Shown: positions 26,254-34,536 of the stretch, one piece after another
Layout: the number at the start of each line of letters is the position of its first letter
Numbering within the stretch: position 1 is the first letter of the stretch
NCBI RefSeq assembly: GCF_002211365.1
Contig: NZ_LOKZ01000013.1
Location: 26,662 to 90,661, forward strand
Origin: Rhizobium sp. R711
GTDB taxonomy: Bacteria > Pseudomonadota > Alphaproteobacteria > Rhizobiales > Rhizobiaceae
Direction of reading: 5' to 3'
Length of the DNA: 64,000 nucleotides
Program-made: the position numbers and the translations under genes
Notes under the pieces: generated by a model
What the model was told of the DNA's origin: nothing
Database searches by the model: none
The model's input: the letters and a program-made list of their open reading frames with translations, nothing else

Positions 26254-26801
26254 TGGCGATGCAGTACAGCTTTACCCTGCCGGCCGATTACGACATGTCG
26301 ATCATCGACCGGCGGATCCGCGACAAGGGACCGATGCTCGACGGATTTTCCGGTCTCGGCTTCAAGGCCTATCTCAGCGCCCGCAAGGGTGAGTACGGAT
26401 CCCGCGAAAACCTCTATGCGCCCTTCTATTTCTGGCAGCAGCCGGAGCGTGCCAGCGACTTCCTCACCAGCCCCGGCTTCGAAGGACTGACGCAATCCTT
26501 CGGCTGGCCGCAAGTGAAGACCTGGATTGTCTGGCACGCGGAAACCGCGCCTTCGCCAGCAGAAGCGGGCTTCGCCACGGAGGAGACAATCACCATCGAG
26601 CCCTACTCCTCGCTTGCAGAGATCAGAGACGAGGAAATCAGACGAGCGCAACGGGAAGCACGACAGGCTGACGTCGTCGCCTCGGTCTCGGCCTTCGAGC
26701 CGACGAACTGGACGGCACTACGCTTCAGCCTGCATCGCTCCGCACCGCTAATCGCGGGAGCCGGTCAGATCTATCGTGTCGGGCACGTATCCCTGCCCTA
26801 G
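26250..26801 (+). CDS. DUF4865 family protein
   Basis: 183 residues: a start MQYSFTLPADYDMSIIDRRI, a KGEYGSRENLYAPFYFW segment and a C-terminal half rich in charged residues. This matches DUF4865 as I know it, a family commonly found with tautomerase and cupin genes; the alpha-beta barrel look suggests a monooxygenase-like or YCII-like fold. The ATG at 26250 overlaps the cupin stop by 4 bases; ATG 26253 is an alternative. It ends 4 bases from the convergent LysE gene. The function is unknown. Confidence 0.82.
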   Translation: MMAMQYSFTLPADYDMSIIDRRIRDKGPMLDGFSGLGFKAYLSARKGEYGSRENLYAPFYFWQQPERASDFLTSPGFEGLTQSFGWPQVKTWIVWHAETAPSPAEAGFATEETITIEPYSSLAEIRDEEIRRAQREARQADVVASVSAFEPTNWTALRFSLHRSAPLIAGAGQIYRVGHVSLP

Positions 26802-26805
26802 AGCG

Positions 26806-27441
26806 TCAGGTCGTTGCCCGTCGGTAGAGCGCAAGCGACCCCGCCAGCGCCAGCATCGCCCCGCCGCAGGCGCGCTCCAGCCAGACCGCGCCCGCCGCCT
26901 TCAGCAGGCGGACGGCCTGCGAACCGAAGACCGCATAGCCGAGCATGATCAGAAAATCGAGCGACGCAAAGACCACCGCCAGCACCGCATACTGCGTCGC
27001 CTGCGGCAGCGCCGGATTGATGAACTGCGGCAGAAAGGCCGAGAAGAACAGGTAACCCTTGGGGTTGGTGACGGCGACCATGAAACTCTTGAGGCCGATC
27101 GAAAATGCGGTTCCGCCGGTCATCTCGTTTTCCGGTTTCAGCGCCGCATTGAAGCCGCCCTTCGTGCGCAGCATCATGATCCCGAGAAAGGCGAGATAGG
27201 CAGCGCCCACATATTTCAGCATCGAGAACCAGAATTCCGACGCCGCGAGGAGCGCGCCGAGACCGATCGCCACGGCACCGAGGAGCACGAAGTCGGACAG
27301 CACCGCGCCGATCATGCCCGGGATCGCCCGGCGAACGCCGTAGCGCGAGCCGTTGGTCATCGCCAGAAGCACCGTCGGCCCGGGCGTCGCAATCGCGACA
27401 AAGGATACGGCCACGAATGCGAGAAGTGTAACAATGTGCAT
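26806..27441 (-). CDS. LysE/RhtB-family exporter
   Basis: 211 residues with six hydrophobic helices. The N-terminus FVAIATPGPTVLLAMTNGSR contains the family PGP motif, and NPKGYLFFSAFLPQFI is the second conserved loop. Members export amino acids such as lysine, threonine or homoserine lactone. The start at 27441 has a GGGAGGG site; the frame continues to 27504 without one. An overlapping frame at 26798-27511 is a shadow. Confidence 0.92.
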   Translation of the reverse strand: MHIVTLLAFVAVSFVAIATPGPTVLLAMTNGSRYGVRRAIPGMIGAVLSDFVLLGAVAIGLGALLAASEFWFSMLKYVGAAYLAFLGIMMLRTKGGFNAALKPENEMTGGTAFSIGLKSFMVAVTNPKGYLFFSAFLPQFINPALPQATQYAVLAVVFASLDFLIMLGYAVFGSQAVRLLKAAGAVWLERACGGAMLALAGSLALYRRATT

Positions 27442-27514
27442 GATGCCCTCCCGAACATGGAAGTCGACCCTTGCATGTGCGCTCGCCAGCCGCAAGACGC
27501 CCATGGTTCACGAC

Positions 27515-27549
27515 AGCAAAAAGCCCGCAGCCTGTTAAGGCAGCGGGCT
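27515..27549 (-). terminator. Rho-independent terminator of pyk
   Basis: AGCCCGC (27522-27528) and GCGGGCT (27543-27549) pair, with an inner GCC/GGC stem around TGTTAA. Read on the minus strand the hairpin runs into TTTTT. It lies 24 bases beyond the pyruvate kinase stop. Confidence 0.85.
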
Positions 27550-27572
27550 CTGTGAATGGTGGCTAGTGCGCC

Positions 27573-29012
27573 TCAGACGCCGCTCTGGCCGTCGGAGCCG
27601 ATATAGGCGATGCGCAGCATGTTGGTGGCACCCGGTGTGCCGAGCGGCACACCGGCCGAGATGATGATGCGGTCGCCAGGCTTGCCGAAGCCTTCGTCGG
27701 CAACGATGCGGCAAGCACGGTTGACCATGTCGTCGAGGTCGGTCGCATCATGCGTGACAACGCAGTGCAGGCCCCAGACGATGGCAAGGCGGCGAGCCGT
27801 CTGGATGACAGGCGACAGCGCCAGGATCGGCACCTGCGGACGCTCGCGCGAGGCGCGGAGACCGGTCGTGCCCGACGACGTGTAACAGACGATAGCCGAG
27901 AGGCGCAGCGTTTCGGCGATCTGGCGAGCAGCAAGCGAGATCGCGTCGGCGCCGGTTGCTTCCGGCTGCGCGCGCTGCGCGTAGATGATGCCAGGATAGT
28001 GCGGCTCGCGCTCGATGGCGCTGGCGATGGAAGCCATCGTCGCGACGGCTTCAATCGGGTAGTCGCCGGATGCGGATTCAGCCGACAGCATGACGGCGTC
28101 GGCGCCTTCAAAGACAGCGGTTGCGACGTCGGAGACTTCGGCGCGCGTCGGAACCGGCGCGGTGATCATCGATTCCAGCATCTGCGTTGCAACGACAACC
28201 GGCTTGCCCGAACGGCGGCAGGCACGGATCAGCTGCTTCTGGATGCCCGGCACGGATTCGAGCGGCATTTCGACGCCGAGGTCACCACGGGCAACCATGA
28301 GTGCGTCGGACAGCTCGATGATTTCCTCGATGCGCTCGATCGCCTGCGGCTTCTCGATCTTCGACATGATGCCGACGCGACCGCGCGCGATCTTGCGCAC
28401 CTCGGCCAGATCTTCCGGGCGCTGCACGAAGGACAGCGCAACCCAGTCAACGTCATCGGTTTCGAGAACCGCTGCAAGGTCGGTGCGGTCCTTGTCGGTC
28501 AGAACGCCGACGGTCAGCAGCGTATCGGGAAGGCTGACACCCTTGCGGTCGGAGATCTTTGTGCCCGAAATGACAGTGGTGACGATGCTCTTGCCGTCGC
28601 ACTTTTCAGCGCGCAGGGCGAGCTTGCCGTCATCGATCAGCAGGCGGTGGCCGGGCTGTACCGATTCCAGGATTTCCGGATGCGGCAGGAATACGCGGGT
28701 GGCGTCGCCGGGAACATCCCTGTTGTCGAGCGTAAAGGTGTCGCCCGGCTTCAGATCGACCTTGCCTTCGGCGAACTTGCCGACGCGCAGCTTCGGGCCC
28801 TGCAAATCGGCGAGGATGCCGATCGGACGGCCGGAGCGGGCTTCGACGGCGCGGATACGCTTGATCAGCGTGCGCATCACGTCATGGCTGGCATGGCTCA
28901 TGTTGATGCGGAAGACATCGGCACCTGCCTGGTGCAGCTTCTCGATCATCGATTCCTCGGACGAGGCGGGTCCGAGGGTGGCTAGGATCTTAACTTTGCG
29001 GTTGCGCTTCAT
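27573..29012 (-). CDS. pyk: Pyruvate kinase
   Basis: 479 residues from ATG 29012. The N-terminal KILATLGPASS, the active-site signature MVARGDLGVEM and the cation-binding MSHA and KIEKPQA segments are all intact, followed by a C-terminal allosteric domain ending GTPGATNMLRIAYIG. It converts phosphoenolpyruvate and ADP to pyruvate and ATP. The start codon overlaps the stop of the upstream DUF1036 gene (TGATG), so the two genes are translationally coupled. The preceding TTG at 29015 is a less likely start. Confidence 0.97.
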   Translation of the reverse strand: MKRNRKVKILATLGPASSEESMIEKLHQAGADVFRINMSHASHDVMRTLIKRIRAVEARSGRPIGILADLQGPKLRVGKFAEGKVDLKPGDTFTLDNRDVPGDATRVFLPHPEILESVQPGHRLLIDDGKLALRAEKCDGKSIVTTVISGTKISDRKGVSLPDTLLTVGVLTDKDRTDLAAVLETDDVDWVALSFVQRPEDLAEVRKIARGRVGIMSKIEKPQAIERIEEIIELSDALMVARGDLGVEMPLESVPGIQKQLIRACRRSGKPVVVATQMLESMITAPVPTRAEVSDVATAVFEGADAVMLSAESASGDYPIEAVATMASIASAIEREPHYPGIIYAQRAQPEATGADAISLAARQIAETLRLSAIVCYTSSGTTGLRASRERPQVPILALSPVIQTARRLAIVWGLHCVVTHDATDLDDMVNRACRIVADEGFGKPGDRIIISAGVPLGTPGATNMLRIAYIGSDGQSGV

Positions 29013-29497
29013 CAATTCGGGCTTTCTTGGGTGCCGGGAGTGTCGGAAAGTTGAACCATCCAGCTGCCCTGGCGGCCCGTGTCATATTCCTTGAACCCCA
29101 TCTTTTGATAGCCACGGGCGTAGCAATCATTGACTCCCGTGATCTTGAACTCGTTTTCTGCTACGCACATCTGCACGTCACCCGTCCATCGGCCTCCCCG
29201 GGCAGCGTCTTCGGCGTAGAGATAGTAGTATCGGGACTGCAACTCCCCTTCGATCAGCGTCGCGCAGGTCGTCGCCGGCACTTGCCACCAGCCTTCCGTC
29301 ATCCAGCCATCCTTGGCTCGATATCCGATCGCCACGCCCACCAGATTCTGCGTTCCGTTGCACACACGGAAATCCGCGCGGGCCACATCGGCAATGAAGA
29401 ACGGCGAGAACGCCGCAAGAACAAAAAGGGCAAAACGGGCAAGCGGCCCGGAACGCGTAAGGAAACTTGGCGCGGTCTGGATCAACACGACTTCCAA
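29012..29497 (-). CDS. DUF1036 secreted protein
   Basis: 161 residues. A hydrophobic signal segment, FALFVLAAFSPFFIADVARA, is followed by FRVCNGTQNLVGVAIGYRAK and GWWQVPATTCATLIEGEL, the core of DUF1036. The four mature-part cysteines suggest disulfides in the periplasm. The function is unknown. It is the first gene of a two-gene unit with pyruvate kinase, a recurring order in rhizobia, although no mechanistic link is known. An in-frame internal methionine could give a shorter signal peptide. Confidence 0.88.
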   Translation of the reverse strand: MEVVLIQTAPSFLTRSGPLARFALFVLAAFSPFFIADVARADFRVCNGTQNLVGVAIGYRAKDGWMTEGWWQVPATTCATLIEGELQSRYYYLYAEDAARGGRWTGDVQMCVAENEFKITGVNDCYARGYQKMGFKEYDTGRQGSWMVQLSDTPGTQESPN

Positions 29498-29695
29498 TTG
29501 GCTCCCGGTTATTCGTTGTTTGTGCTTTCTTGCGCTGCCTCCCCGCGAATGTCAACGCAATGCTAATCGATTATATTCTGTATGGCCAACCGCAGTTAGG
29601 CCTCACCGGAGCCATTGCTTGCCAAGCGCGCTTGAACCCGCCCGTGGCCCGTGCGATCAGAGGCAGCCCCGTAACTGCGATCGGCCATTTTCCTC

Positions 29696-30487
29696 ATGAG
29701 CACTTTCAAATCATTCGAACTACTAGCCGGCAATCATGACAGAGGCATTGTGCTGCTCGGCGATCACGCGATGAACCGGCTGCCGGAGCGCTATCGCAGG
29801 CTCGGCTTGCCGGACAGTGCATTCGAGCGCCACATCGCTTATGACATCGGCATCGAGGGACTCGTGAGGAACTTGTCGGCGAGCCTCGGTGTGCCGGCAG
29901 TGCTCGGTGGCTTTTCGCGCTTACTGATTGATCCCAATCGTGGTGAGGACGACCCGACACTGATTATGAAGATATCAGACGGCGCGATCGTTCCGGGCAA
30001 TCATCCGATCACCGCTGAGGAGTGGAATTACCGGATCGAAACGTTCCACCGGCCCTATCACAAGGCCGTCAGCGAAACGATCGACAAGGTAGCGAATAAG
30101 ACCGGGAACGCGCCGCTCGTTCTCTCGCTTCATTCCTATACGCCGATCTGGAAGCACTTCCGTCGCCCTTGGCACGCCACCGTTCTGTGGGATACCGACC
30201 ATCGCGCAGTCGCCCCCCTGCTTGATATGCTGCGCAGCGATCCCGATCTCGTGGTGGGTGACAACGAGCCTTATGACGGCGCGCTGAAGGGCGATACAAT
30301 GTATCGGCATTGCATGCTGACCGGCATTCCGCACGCGCTGCTTGAGGTGCGCCAGGATCTGATCGGCGACGAGCCGGGTATTGCCGCATGGGCAAACCGT
30401 CTCGCGCCGATCTTCGAGACCATGAATGCCGATCCGGCACTGCACGAGTATAATGTGCATGTGTCGCGCACCGGTCCGTACGAATAA
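29696..30487 (+). CDS. N-formylglutamate amidohydrolase-like protein
   Basis: 263 residues. The conserved FGase motifs are visible: LLGDHAMNRLPERYRRLGLP near 20-39, HIAYDIGIEGL, a GGFSRLLIDPNR segment and LSLHSYTPIW. This zinc-hydrolase family includes HutG, the last step of one histidine degradation route, but no hut genes are adjacent. In rhizobia this gene travels with DUF1244 and GapR genes, as here, so another formyl- or acyl-amino acid may be the real substrate. It is divergent from the DUF1036-pyk unit. Confidence 0.9.
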   Translation: MSTFKSFELLAGNHDRGIVLLGDHAMNRLPERYRRLGLPDSAFERHIAYDIGIEGLVRNLSASLGVPAVLGGFSRLLIDPNRGEDDPTLIMKISDGAIVPGNHPITAEEWNYRIETFHRPYHKAVSETIDKVANKTGNAPLVLSLHSYTPIWKHFRRPWHATVLWDTDHRAVAPLLDMLRSDPDLVVGDNEPYDGALKGDTMYRHCMLTGIPHALLEVRQDLIGDEPGIAAWANRLAPIFETMNADPALHEYNVHVSRTGPYE

Positions 30488-30498
30488 AGGAGACCGAG

Positions 30499-30804
30499 AT
30501 GGCCGCCCTGACAAAACAACAACAGACCGAATTCGAGGCTGCGGCTTTTCGCCGCCTCGTGGAGCATCTGCGTGAACGCAGCGACGTCCAGAACATTGAT
30601 CTGATGAACCTGGCGGGCTTCTGCCGCAACTGCCTTTCGAATTGGTACCGCGAGGCCGCCGAGGCCGACGGAGTTCCGCTCTCGAAGGACGAATCGCGCG
30701 AAATCGTCTACGGCATGCCGTATGACGATTGGAAGAACCTCCACCAGAACGACGCCTCGGCGGAGCAAAAAGCAGCGTTTGAGCTGAACAAGGCGCACAA
30801 ATAA
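30499..30804 (+). CDS. DUF1244 protein
   Basis: 101 residues with the family core [20 protein letters not shown] and [19 protein letters not shown]. It is a small helical protein of unknown function, with two conserved cysteines (CRNC). It begins 11 bases after the amidohydrolase gene, with an AAGGAG site, so it lies in the same operon. DUF1244 genes commonly flank this amidohydrolase in alphaproteobacteria. Confidence 0.92.
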   Translation: MAALTKQQQTEFEAAAFRRLVEHLRERSDVQNIDLMNLAGFCRNCLSNWYREAAEADGVPLSKDESREIVYGMPYDDWKNLHQNDASAEQKAAFELNKAHK

Positions 30805-30895
30805 TTCCTGTGCGTCTCGAATCGGCTTGACCCCGGGCACGCTTCGCGGCAGTCAACGCCATCCGAATTTTCCCACCCCTAATCAGGAGAACACG

Positions 30896-31159
30896 ATGTC
30901 TGATGCTCATGGCGTCGCCCGCGATCAGCTTCGCGCCTTTGTCGAGCGCATTGAACGCCTGGAAGAAGAAAAGAAGACCATCGCCGACGACATCAAGGAC
31001 GTCTACGGCGAAGCCAAGGGCATGGGCTTCGACACCAAGATCCTCAAGAAGGTCGTTGCGCTGCGCAAGAAGGACGAGCAGGAGCGCATGGAAGAAGACG
31101 CAATCCTCGACACCTATCTGCATGCGCTCGGCATGATCGAAGCGCCGCCGGAAGGCTGA
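30896..31159 (+). CDS. gapR: GapR-family nucleoid-associated protein (DUF2312)
   Basis: 87 residues. The DUF2312 core [39 protein letters not shown] and [13 protein letters not shown] is complete. Caulobacter GapR forms tetramers that clamp overtwisted, AT-rich DNA and aid replication and chromosome segregation. The start at 30896 follows a CAGGAG site; the frame continues upstream to 30827 without family similarity. It is the third gene after the amidohydrolase and DUF1244, with 91 bases between, and is followed by a strong terminator. Confidence 0.93.
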   Translation: MSDAHGVARDQLRAFVERIERLEEEKKTIADDIKDVYGEAKGMGFDTKILKKVVALRKKDEQERMEEDAILDTYLHALGMIEAPPEG

Positions 31160-31181
31160 TCGTTTCACGTCTTATCTTCAA

Positions 31182-31212
31182 AGCCGCCGACATTCTCTCG
31201 GCGGCTTTTTTT
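31182..31212 (+). terminator. Rho-independent terminator of gapR
   Basis: AGCCGCCGA and TCGGCGGCT form a 9-bp stem followed by seven T's. It is a textbook intrinsic terminator, 22 bases after the stop. Confidence 0.95.
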
Positions 31213-31237
31213 GTATGCTAGCGGGGCGTGGCAGATC

Positions 31238-31996
31238 TTATCTGCCTGCTTCCTTGGCGGCCTTCTCGATCACGTCGGCAACCTTTTTCGGCTGCGAGGC
31301 GAAGACGGCGTGGCTGGACTTGATCTCGGTGACCACGCTTCCGGCGCGCTTTGCCATGGTCCGCTCCAGCTCGGGGTTGATGGAGCGATCCTCGGTCGCC
31401 ACGATGGACCAGCTCTTTTTCGTCCGCCATGCGGGATCACCGACTTTCGTGCCAAAGACCTCCTTGGCGGCAAAGACCTGTGATTGCGCGACGAAGGCCG
31501 CTTCGGCCTTTGGCAGGTCGGCGGCAAAATCGGCATGAAAGACGCTTGGGTCGAGATAGAGATATTTGCCGTCCTTGGTTTCCTTGATGCCTGTTCCAGC
31601 CGGTGGCTTTGAGCCCGCAAGAGTGGCCACGTCTTCGCCCTTGTCGGGCTGGAAGGCCGCCACATAGACAAGTCCCTCGACGTGCGGGTTGCGGCCGGCT
31701 TCCGTAATGACCATGCCGCCATAGCTATGTCCGACCAGCAAAGTCGGCCCATCTTGCAGGTCCAGCACGCGGTTCGTTGCGGCAATGTCGTCGGCGAGCG
31801 AGGTCAGAGGCTCCTGCACGACAGTAACCTGAAAGCCGCGCCGCTCCAGGATTTCGGTAGCCTTGCGCCAGCCGGACCCATCGGCGAAGGCGCCGTGAAC
31901 GATGACGATGTTCTTGATTTCCGCAGCTTGAGCCGCATAGGCGATGACGCTCGTGGCCAGCGCAAGTGCGAAGGTGGAAACGATACGGCGATTCAT
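31238..31996 (-). CDS. Secreted alpha/beta hydrolase
   Basis: 252 residues. A signal peptide (about 1-24, ending AQAAE) exports it. The hydrolase core contains IVIVHGAFADGSGW near 30-43, the nucleophile elbow GHSYGG near 89-94, and a C-terminal KSSHAVFASQPKKVAD with the catalytic His. This resembles the salicylate-esterase/hydroxynitrile-lyase-like subgroup of secreted hydrolases. The substrate is unknown. It is divergent from nasT across a long spacer. Confidence 0.9.
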   Translation of the reverse strand: MNRRIVSTFALALATSVIAYAAQAAEIKNIVIVHGAFADGSGWRKATEILERRGFQVTVVQEPLTSLADDIAATNRVLDLQDGPTLLVGHSYGGMVITEAGRNPHVEGLVYVAAFQPDKGEDVATLAGSKPPAGTGIKETKDGKYLYLDPSVFHADFAADLPKAEAAFVAQSQVFAAKEVFGTKVGDPAWRTKKSWSIVATEDRSINPELERTMAKRAGSVVTEIKSSHAVFASQPKKVADVIEKAAKEAGR

Positions 31997-32392
31997 GCGG
32001 TCACTCCTTTTAATTTATGGCATACCGGGCCCGAAATGATCGAGCGGCGCGGCTGAGGTTGAAAGGCGTGGGCATCTGGTCTGCGCGACGTGTCGCTGAT
32101 ATGTCGGGCTCCATCGTGAAATGTAACGCACTGTAGGACAACTCAACCCGGTGCAGAATTGCGTGGGGACGCTTCGTCAGCCGCTCTCGCAAATGCCCAC
32201 AGAATAAGCATGAATACAAACTGCTTGATTTTGAGGCGACATTCGCGCATTCAATGGCGCCATGAGGGGCTTCGACCTTGGCCTCAGAGATCATAGAGCA
32301 ACACAACCACAGCATGGCACCTTTCGCGATACCAAAGCCGACGCTATCTCATTTTGCGCGCATGCCCGACATCACCAACCGGCGGTAGATCC
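31997..32392. other. Long divergent intergenic region upstream of nasT
   Basis: This 396-base region must hold promoters for the secreted hydrolase and for nasT-nasS. A minus-strand open frame (32010-32315) has skewed composition and no family resemblance, so I do not call it. TGGCAC at 32314-32319 resembles a sigma-54 -24 element but lacks the matching -12 GC at the right distance. I see no riboswitch or strong repeat. Confidence 0.6.
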
Positions 32393-33010
32393 GTGGCCAA
32401 CCGTTCTTCCAAGCCTGGCGACCTCAATGTCCTCGTCATAGACGAGAACAGCATCCGCGCGTCGATCATCGAGGTTGGCCTGCGTGAGGCGGGCTACGAC
32501 AACGTCACGATCATCGACGACATGAACGGCCTTGCGAGGCGCATCATGGAGATCAACCCCGATGTCATCGTGATCGACATCGAGAACCCGAACCGCGATA
32601 TGCTGGAAAGCATCTTCCAGATTTCCCGCGCGGTGAAACGCCCGATTGCAATGTTTGTCGACAAGTCGGACGAAGCTTCGATCGAGGCCGCAGTCGAGGC
32701 TGGCGTTTCCGCCTATATCGTCGACGGGCTGAAGCAGGAGCGTGTACGTCCGATCCTCAAGATGGCGATCAGCCGCTTCAATGCCTTCTCGCGCCTGAAC
32801 CGCGAACTGGAAGAGACGCGCGGCGAACTGGAAAACCGTAAACTGATCGACCGCGCCAAAGGATTGCTGATGCGATCCCGCGGGCTGACGGAAGACGAAG
32901 CCTATGCGCTCATGCGTCGAACAGCCATGAACCAGAACAGGAAGATCGTCGAGATCGCCCAAAGCCTGATTACCGCCGCAAGCCTTCTGGATCCAGGAAC
33001 CGACGCATGA
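32393..33010 (+). CDS. nasT: NasT-type ANTAR response regulator
   Basis: 205 residues from GTG 32393; a TTG at 32354 is a weaker alternative. A receiver domain (NVLVIDENSIRASIIEVGLR, with Asp in DVIVIDIENPNRD) is followed by the ANTAR RNA-binding domain, ENRKLIDRAKGLLMRSRGLT to EIAQSLITAASLL. NasT binds a two-hairpin leader in the nitrate operon mRNA and prevents termination. A matching leader is present at 34394-34488. Its stop overlaps the start of nasS by 4 bases. In known systems nitrate-free NasS holds NasT inactive. Confidence 0.95.
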   Translation: MANRSSKPGDLNVLVIDENSIRASIIEVGLREAGYDNVTIIDDMNGLARRIMEINPDVIVIDIENPNRDMLESIFQISRAVKRPIAMFVDKSDEASIEAAVEAGVSAYIVDGLKQERVRPILKMAISRFNAFSRLNRELEETRGELENRKLIDRAKGLLMRSRGLTEDEAYALMRRTAMNQNRKIVEIAQSLITAASLLDPGTDA

Positions 33011-34218
33011 CGAGCACACATCAGATCACCGCCGGCTTCCTGCCGCTTCTCGACAGCGCACTTCTGGTCGCCGCCAAGGAAAAGGGCTTTGCGGCAGAAC
33101 AGGAAATCGAGCTAACGCTCGTGCGCGAACGCTCCTGGGCAACAATACGCGACCGACTTGCTGTCAGCCATGTCGACGTGGCGCATATTCTCGCGCCCAT
33201 GCCGATCGCCTGCAATCTCGGACTGACCGCACCTGCACCGCGCATGATCGTGCCGATGGCGCTTGGACTTGGCGGCAATGCCGTGACCGTCTCTGCCGAC
33301 CTCTGGAGCGAGATGGCCGAATGCGGCGCCTCGCCTGATCTCGATGCCCGCGCGAGCGGTCTCGCCTTGCGGCAGATCATTAATCGTCGGAAAGGCGAGC
33401 GTCTGCGCTTCAGCGTCGTGCACCCCTATTCTGGTCACAACTACGAACTGCGCTACTGGCTGTCTGCCAGCGGCATAGATCCCGACGAGGATGTGGAGAT
33501 CGGCATTCTGCCTCCGCCCGATATGGCTGACGCGCTGACTGCAGGCCTTATCGACGGTTACTGCGCCGGCGAGCCGTGGAACACGCTCGGCGTGCTTCAC
33601 AACCACGCACACCTGGCGACGGTGAAGGCGGCCATCTGGAAATCGAGCCCGGAAAAGGTGCTTGGCGTCAATAGCCGCTGGGCCGACGGTCACCCAGAGG
33701 CTTTGGCAGCCCTCCTGCAGGCACTCTACACGGCCTCCCTGTGGTGCGCGGACAACCGCAATCACGAAGAGCTTGCGAACCTGCTGGCGAAGCCCGCCTA
33801 TGTCGATCGGCCCCCAGAAAGTCTGCTGCCTGCATTGACCGGCCTCCTGCGCATCGGCGGGAGAGAAATGCTGAGCATCAAGGACTTTTTCGTCCCCAAC
33901 GCCAAGGCGGCGACGTTCCCTTGGAAGAGCCACGCCCTGTGGTTCTATACGCAGATGGTTCGCTGGGGACATATCCGGCACACGGCTGAACACCAGCAGA
34001 TCGCCAACGACACCTACAGACCCGACATCTACCGAAGCGCATTGAAGGCTCTTGACGTCGCCATGCCGGCCGCAAGCTCCAAGGTGGAAGGCGCACTGAG
34101 AGTCGCGACGCCGGTCGGCTCGAGCGGCGCGCTGACACTCGGGCCGGACGGTTTTTTCGACGGCGGTCTGTTCGATCCCGCTGACGTTGATAGCTATATC
34201 GCCAGCCAGGCCCGCTAG
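33007..34218 (+). CDS. nasS: NasS nitrate/nitrite sensor (NrtA-like, cytoplasmic)
   Basis: 403 residues related to the NrtA/CmpA periplasmic nitrate-binding proteins. ITAGFLPLLDSALLVAAKEK opens the domain, and IDGYCAGEPWNTLGV and FPWKSHALWFYTQMVRWG are conserved ligand-site segments. No signal peptide or lipobox is present, so it stays in the cytoplasm, as expected for NasS, which binds NasT and releases it when nitrate or nitrite is bound. The ATGA overlap with nasT supports equal production of the two partners. The nitrate operon begins after a 318-base gap on the same strand. Confidence 0.94.
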   Translation: MTSTHQITAGFLPLLDSALLVAAKEKGFAAEQEIELTLVRERSWATIRDRLAVSHVDVAHILAPMPIACNLGLTAPAPRMIVPMALGLGGNAVTVSADLWSEMAECGASPDLDARASGLALRQIINRRKGERLRFSVVHPYSGHNYELRYWLSASGIDPDEDVEIGILPPPDMADALTAGLIDGYCAGEPWNTLGVLHNHAHLATVKAAIWKSSPEKVLGVNSRWADGHPEALAALLQALYTASLWCADNRNHEELANLLAKPAYVDRPPESLLPALTGLLRIGGREMLSIKDFFVPNAKAATFPWKSHALWFYTQMVRWGHIRHTAEHQQIANDTYRPDIYRSALKALDVAMPAASSKVEGALRVATPVGSSGALTLGPDGFFDGGLFDPADVDSYIASQAR

Positions 34219-34345
34219 CGCGTGCTTATTTTATGCGCATTGCACAATTTTTAGAGCGATTACCGCACATGCGTTAGAGCTACAAATGCTCGTCTCGTTT
34301 GGTAGATTTGAGCTTAGTCATTTAAAAACAACGCCTTAATAAAAC

Positions 34346-34361
34346 TGGCACGGTCCTTGCT
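34346..34361 (+). promoter_or_regulatory. Sigma-54 (RpoN) promoter of the nas operon
   Basis: TGGCACGGTCCTTGCT matches the sigma-54 consensus TGGCACG-N4-TTGCW at every position, with GG at 34347-34348 and GC at 34359-34360. Transcription should start near 34372, placing the ANTAR leader at the 5' end of the mRNA. TGCAC at 34241-34245 upstream could be part of an NtrC site, but no full palindrome is evident. Confidence 0.92.
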
Positions 34362-34393
34362 TTGCTATAAGCAGGCCAAGAGGCCAAGAATTC

Positions 34394-34488
34394 GGTGTCC
34401 AACGATGGGCGCTCACAGCAAAGCCGCTGATCAGGATACCCGCGCACCTCCCGTATATGCGCGCCCTGACCAGCGGCTTTTTGTTTTT
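34394..34488 (+). promoter_or_regulatory. ANTAR-type antitermination leader with intrinsic terminator
   Basis: Hairpin P1 pairs 34394-34400 with 34407-34413 (two G-C-rich arms, wobbles allowed) around hexaloop AACGAT. Hairpin P2 pairs CAGC 34416-34419 with GCTG 34426-34429 around hexaloop AAAGCC. Both loops have A at position 1 and G at position 4, the hallmark of NasT/NasR targets. The terminator stem AAAGCCGCTG-TCAGG (34420-34435) with CCTGA-CAGCGGCTTT (34465-34480), followed by TTGTTTTT, reuses the P2 loop and 3' arm, so P2 and the terminator exclude each other. NasT binding should therefore allow read-through into the nitrate transporter gene. Confidence 0.88.
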
Positions 34489-34536
34489 AACCCCTAGCGA
34501 TGGATCGGCACGACCTTGTCGGGCCCCGGAGAAGCT

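Noticed and set aside
32010..32315. Possible 101-residue gene upstream of nasT on the minus strand
   Set aside because: Mixed composition, no ribosome site and no family resemblance; treated as intergenic.
32314..32328. TGGCAC upstream of nasT as a sigma-54 promoter
   Set aside because: The -12 element lacks GC at the required distance from GG, unlike the perfect site at 34346.
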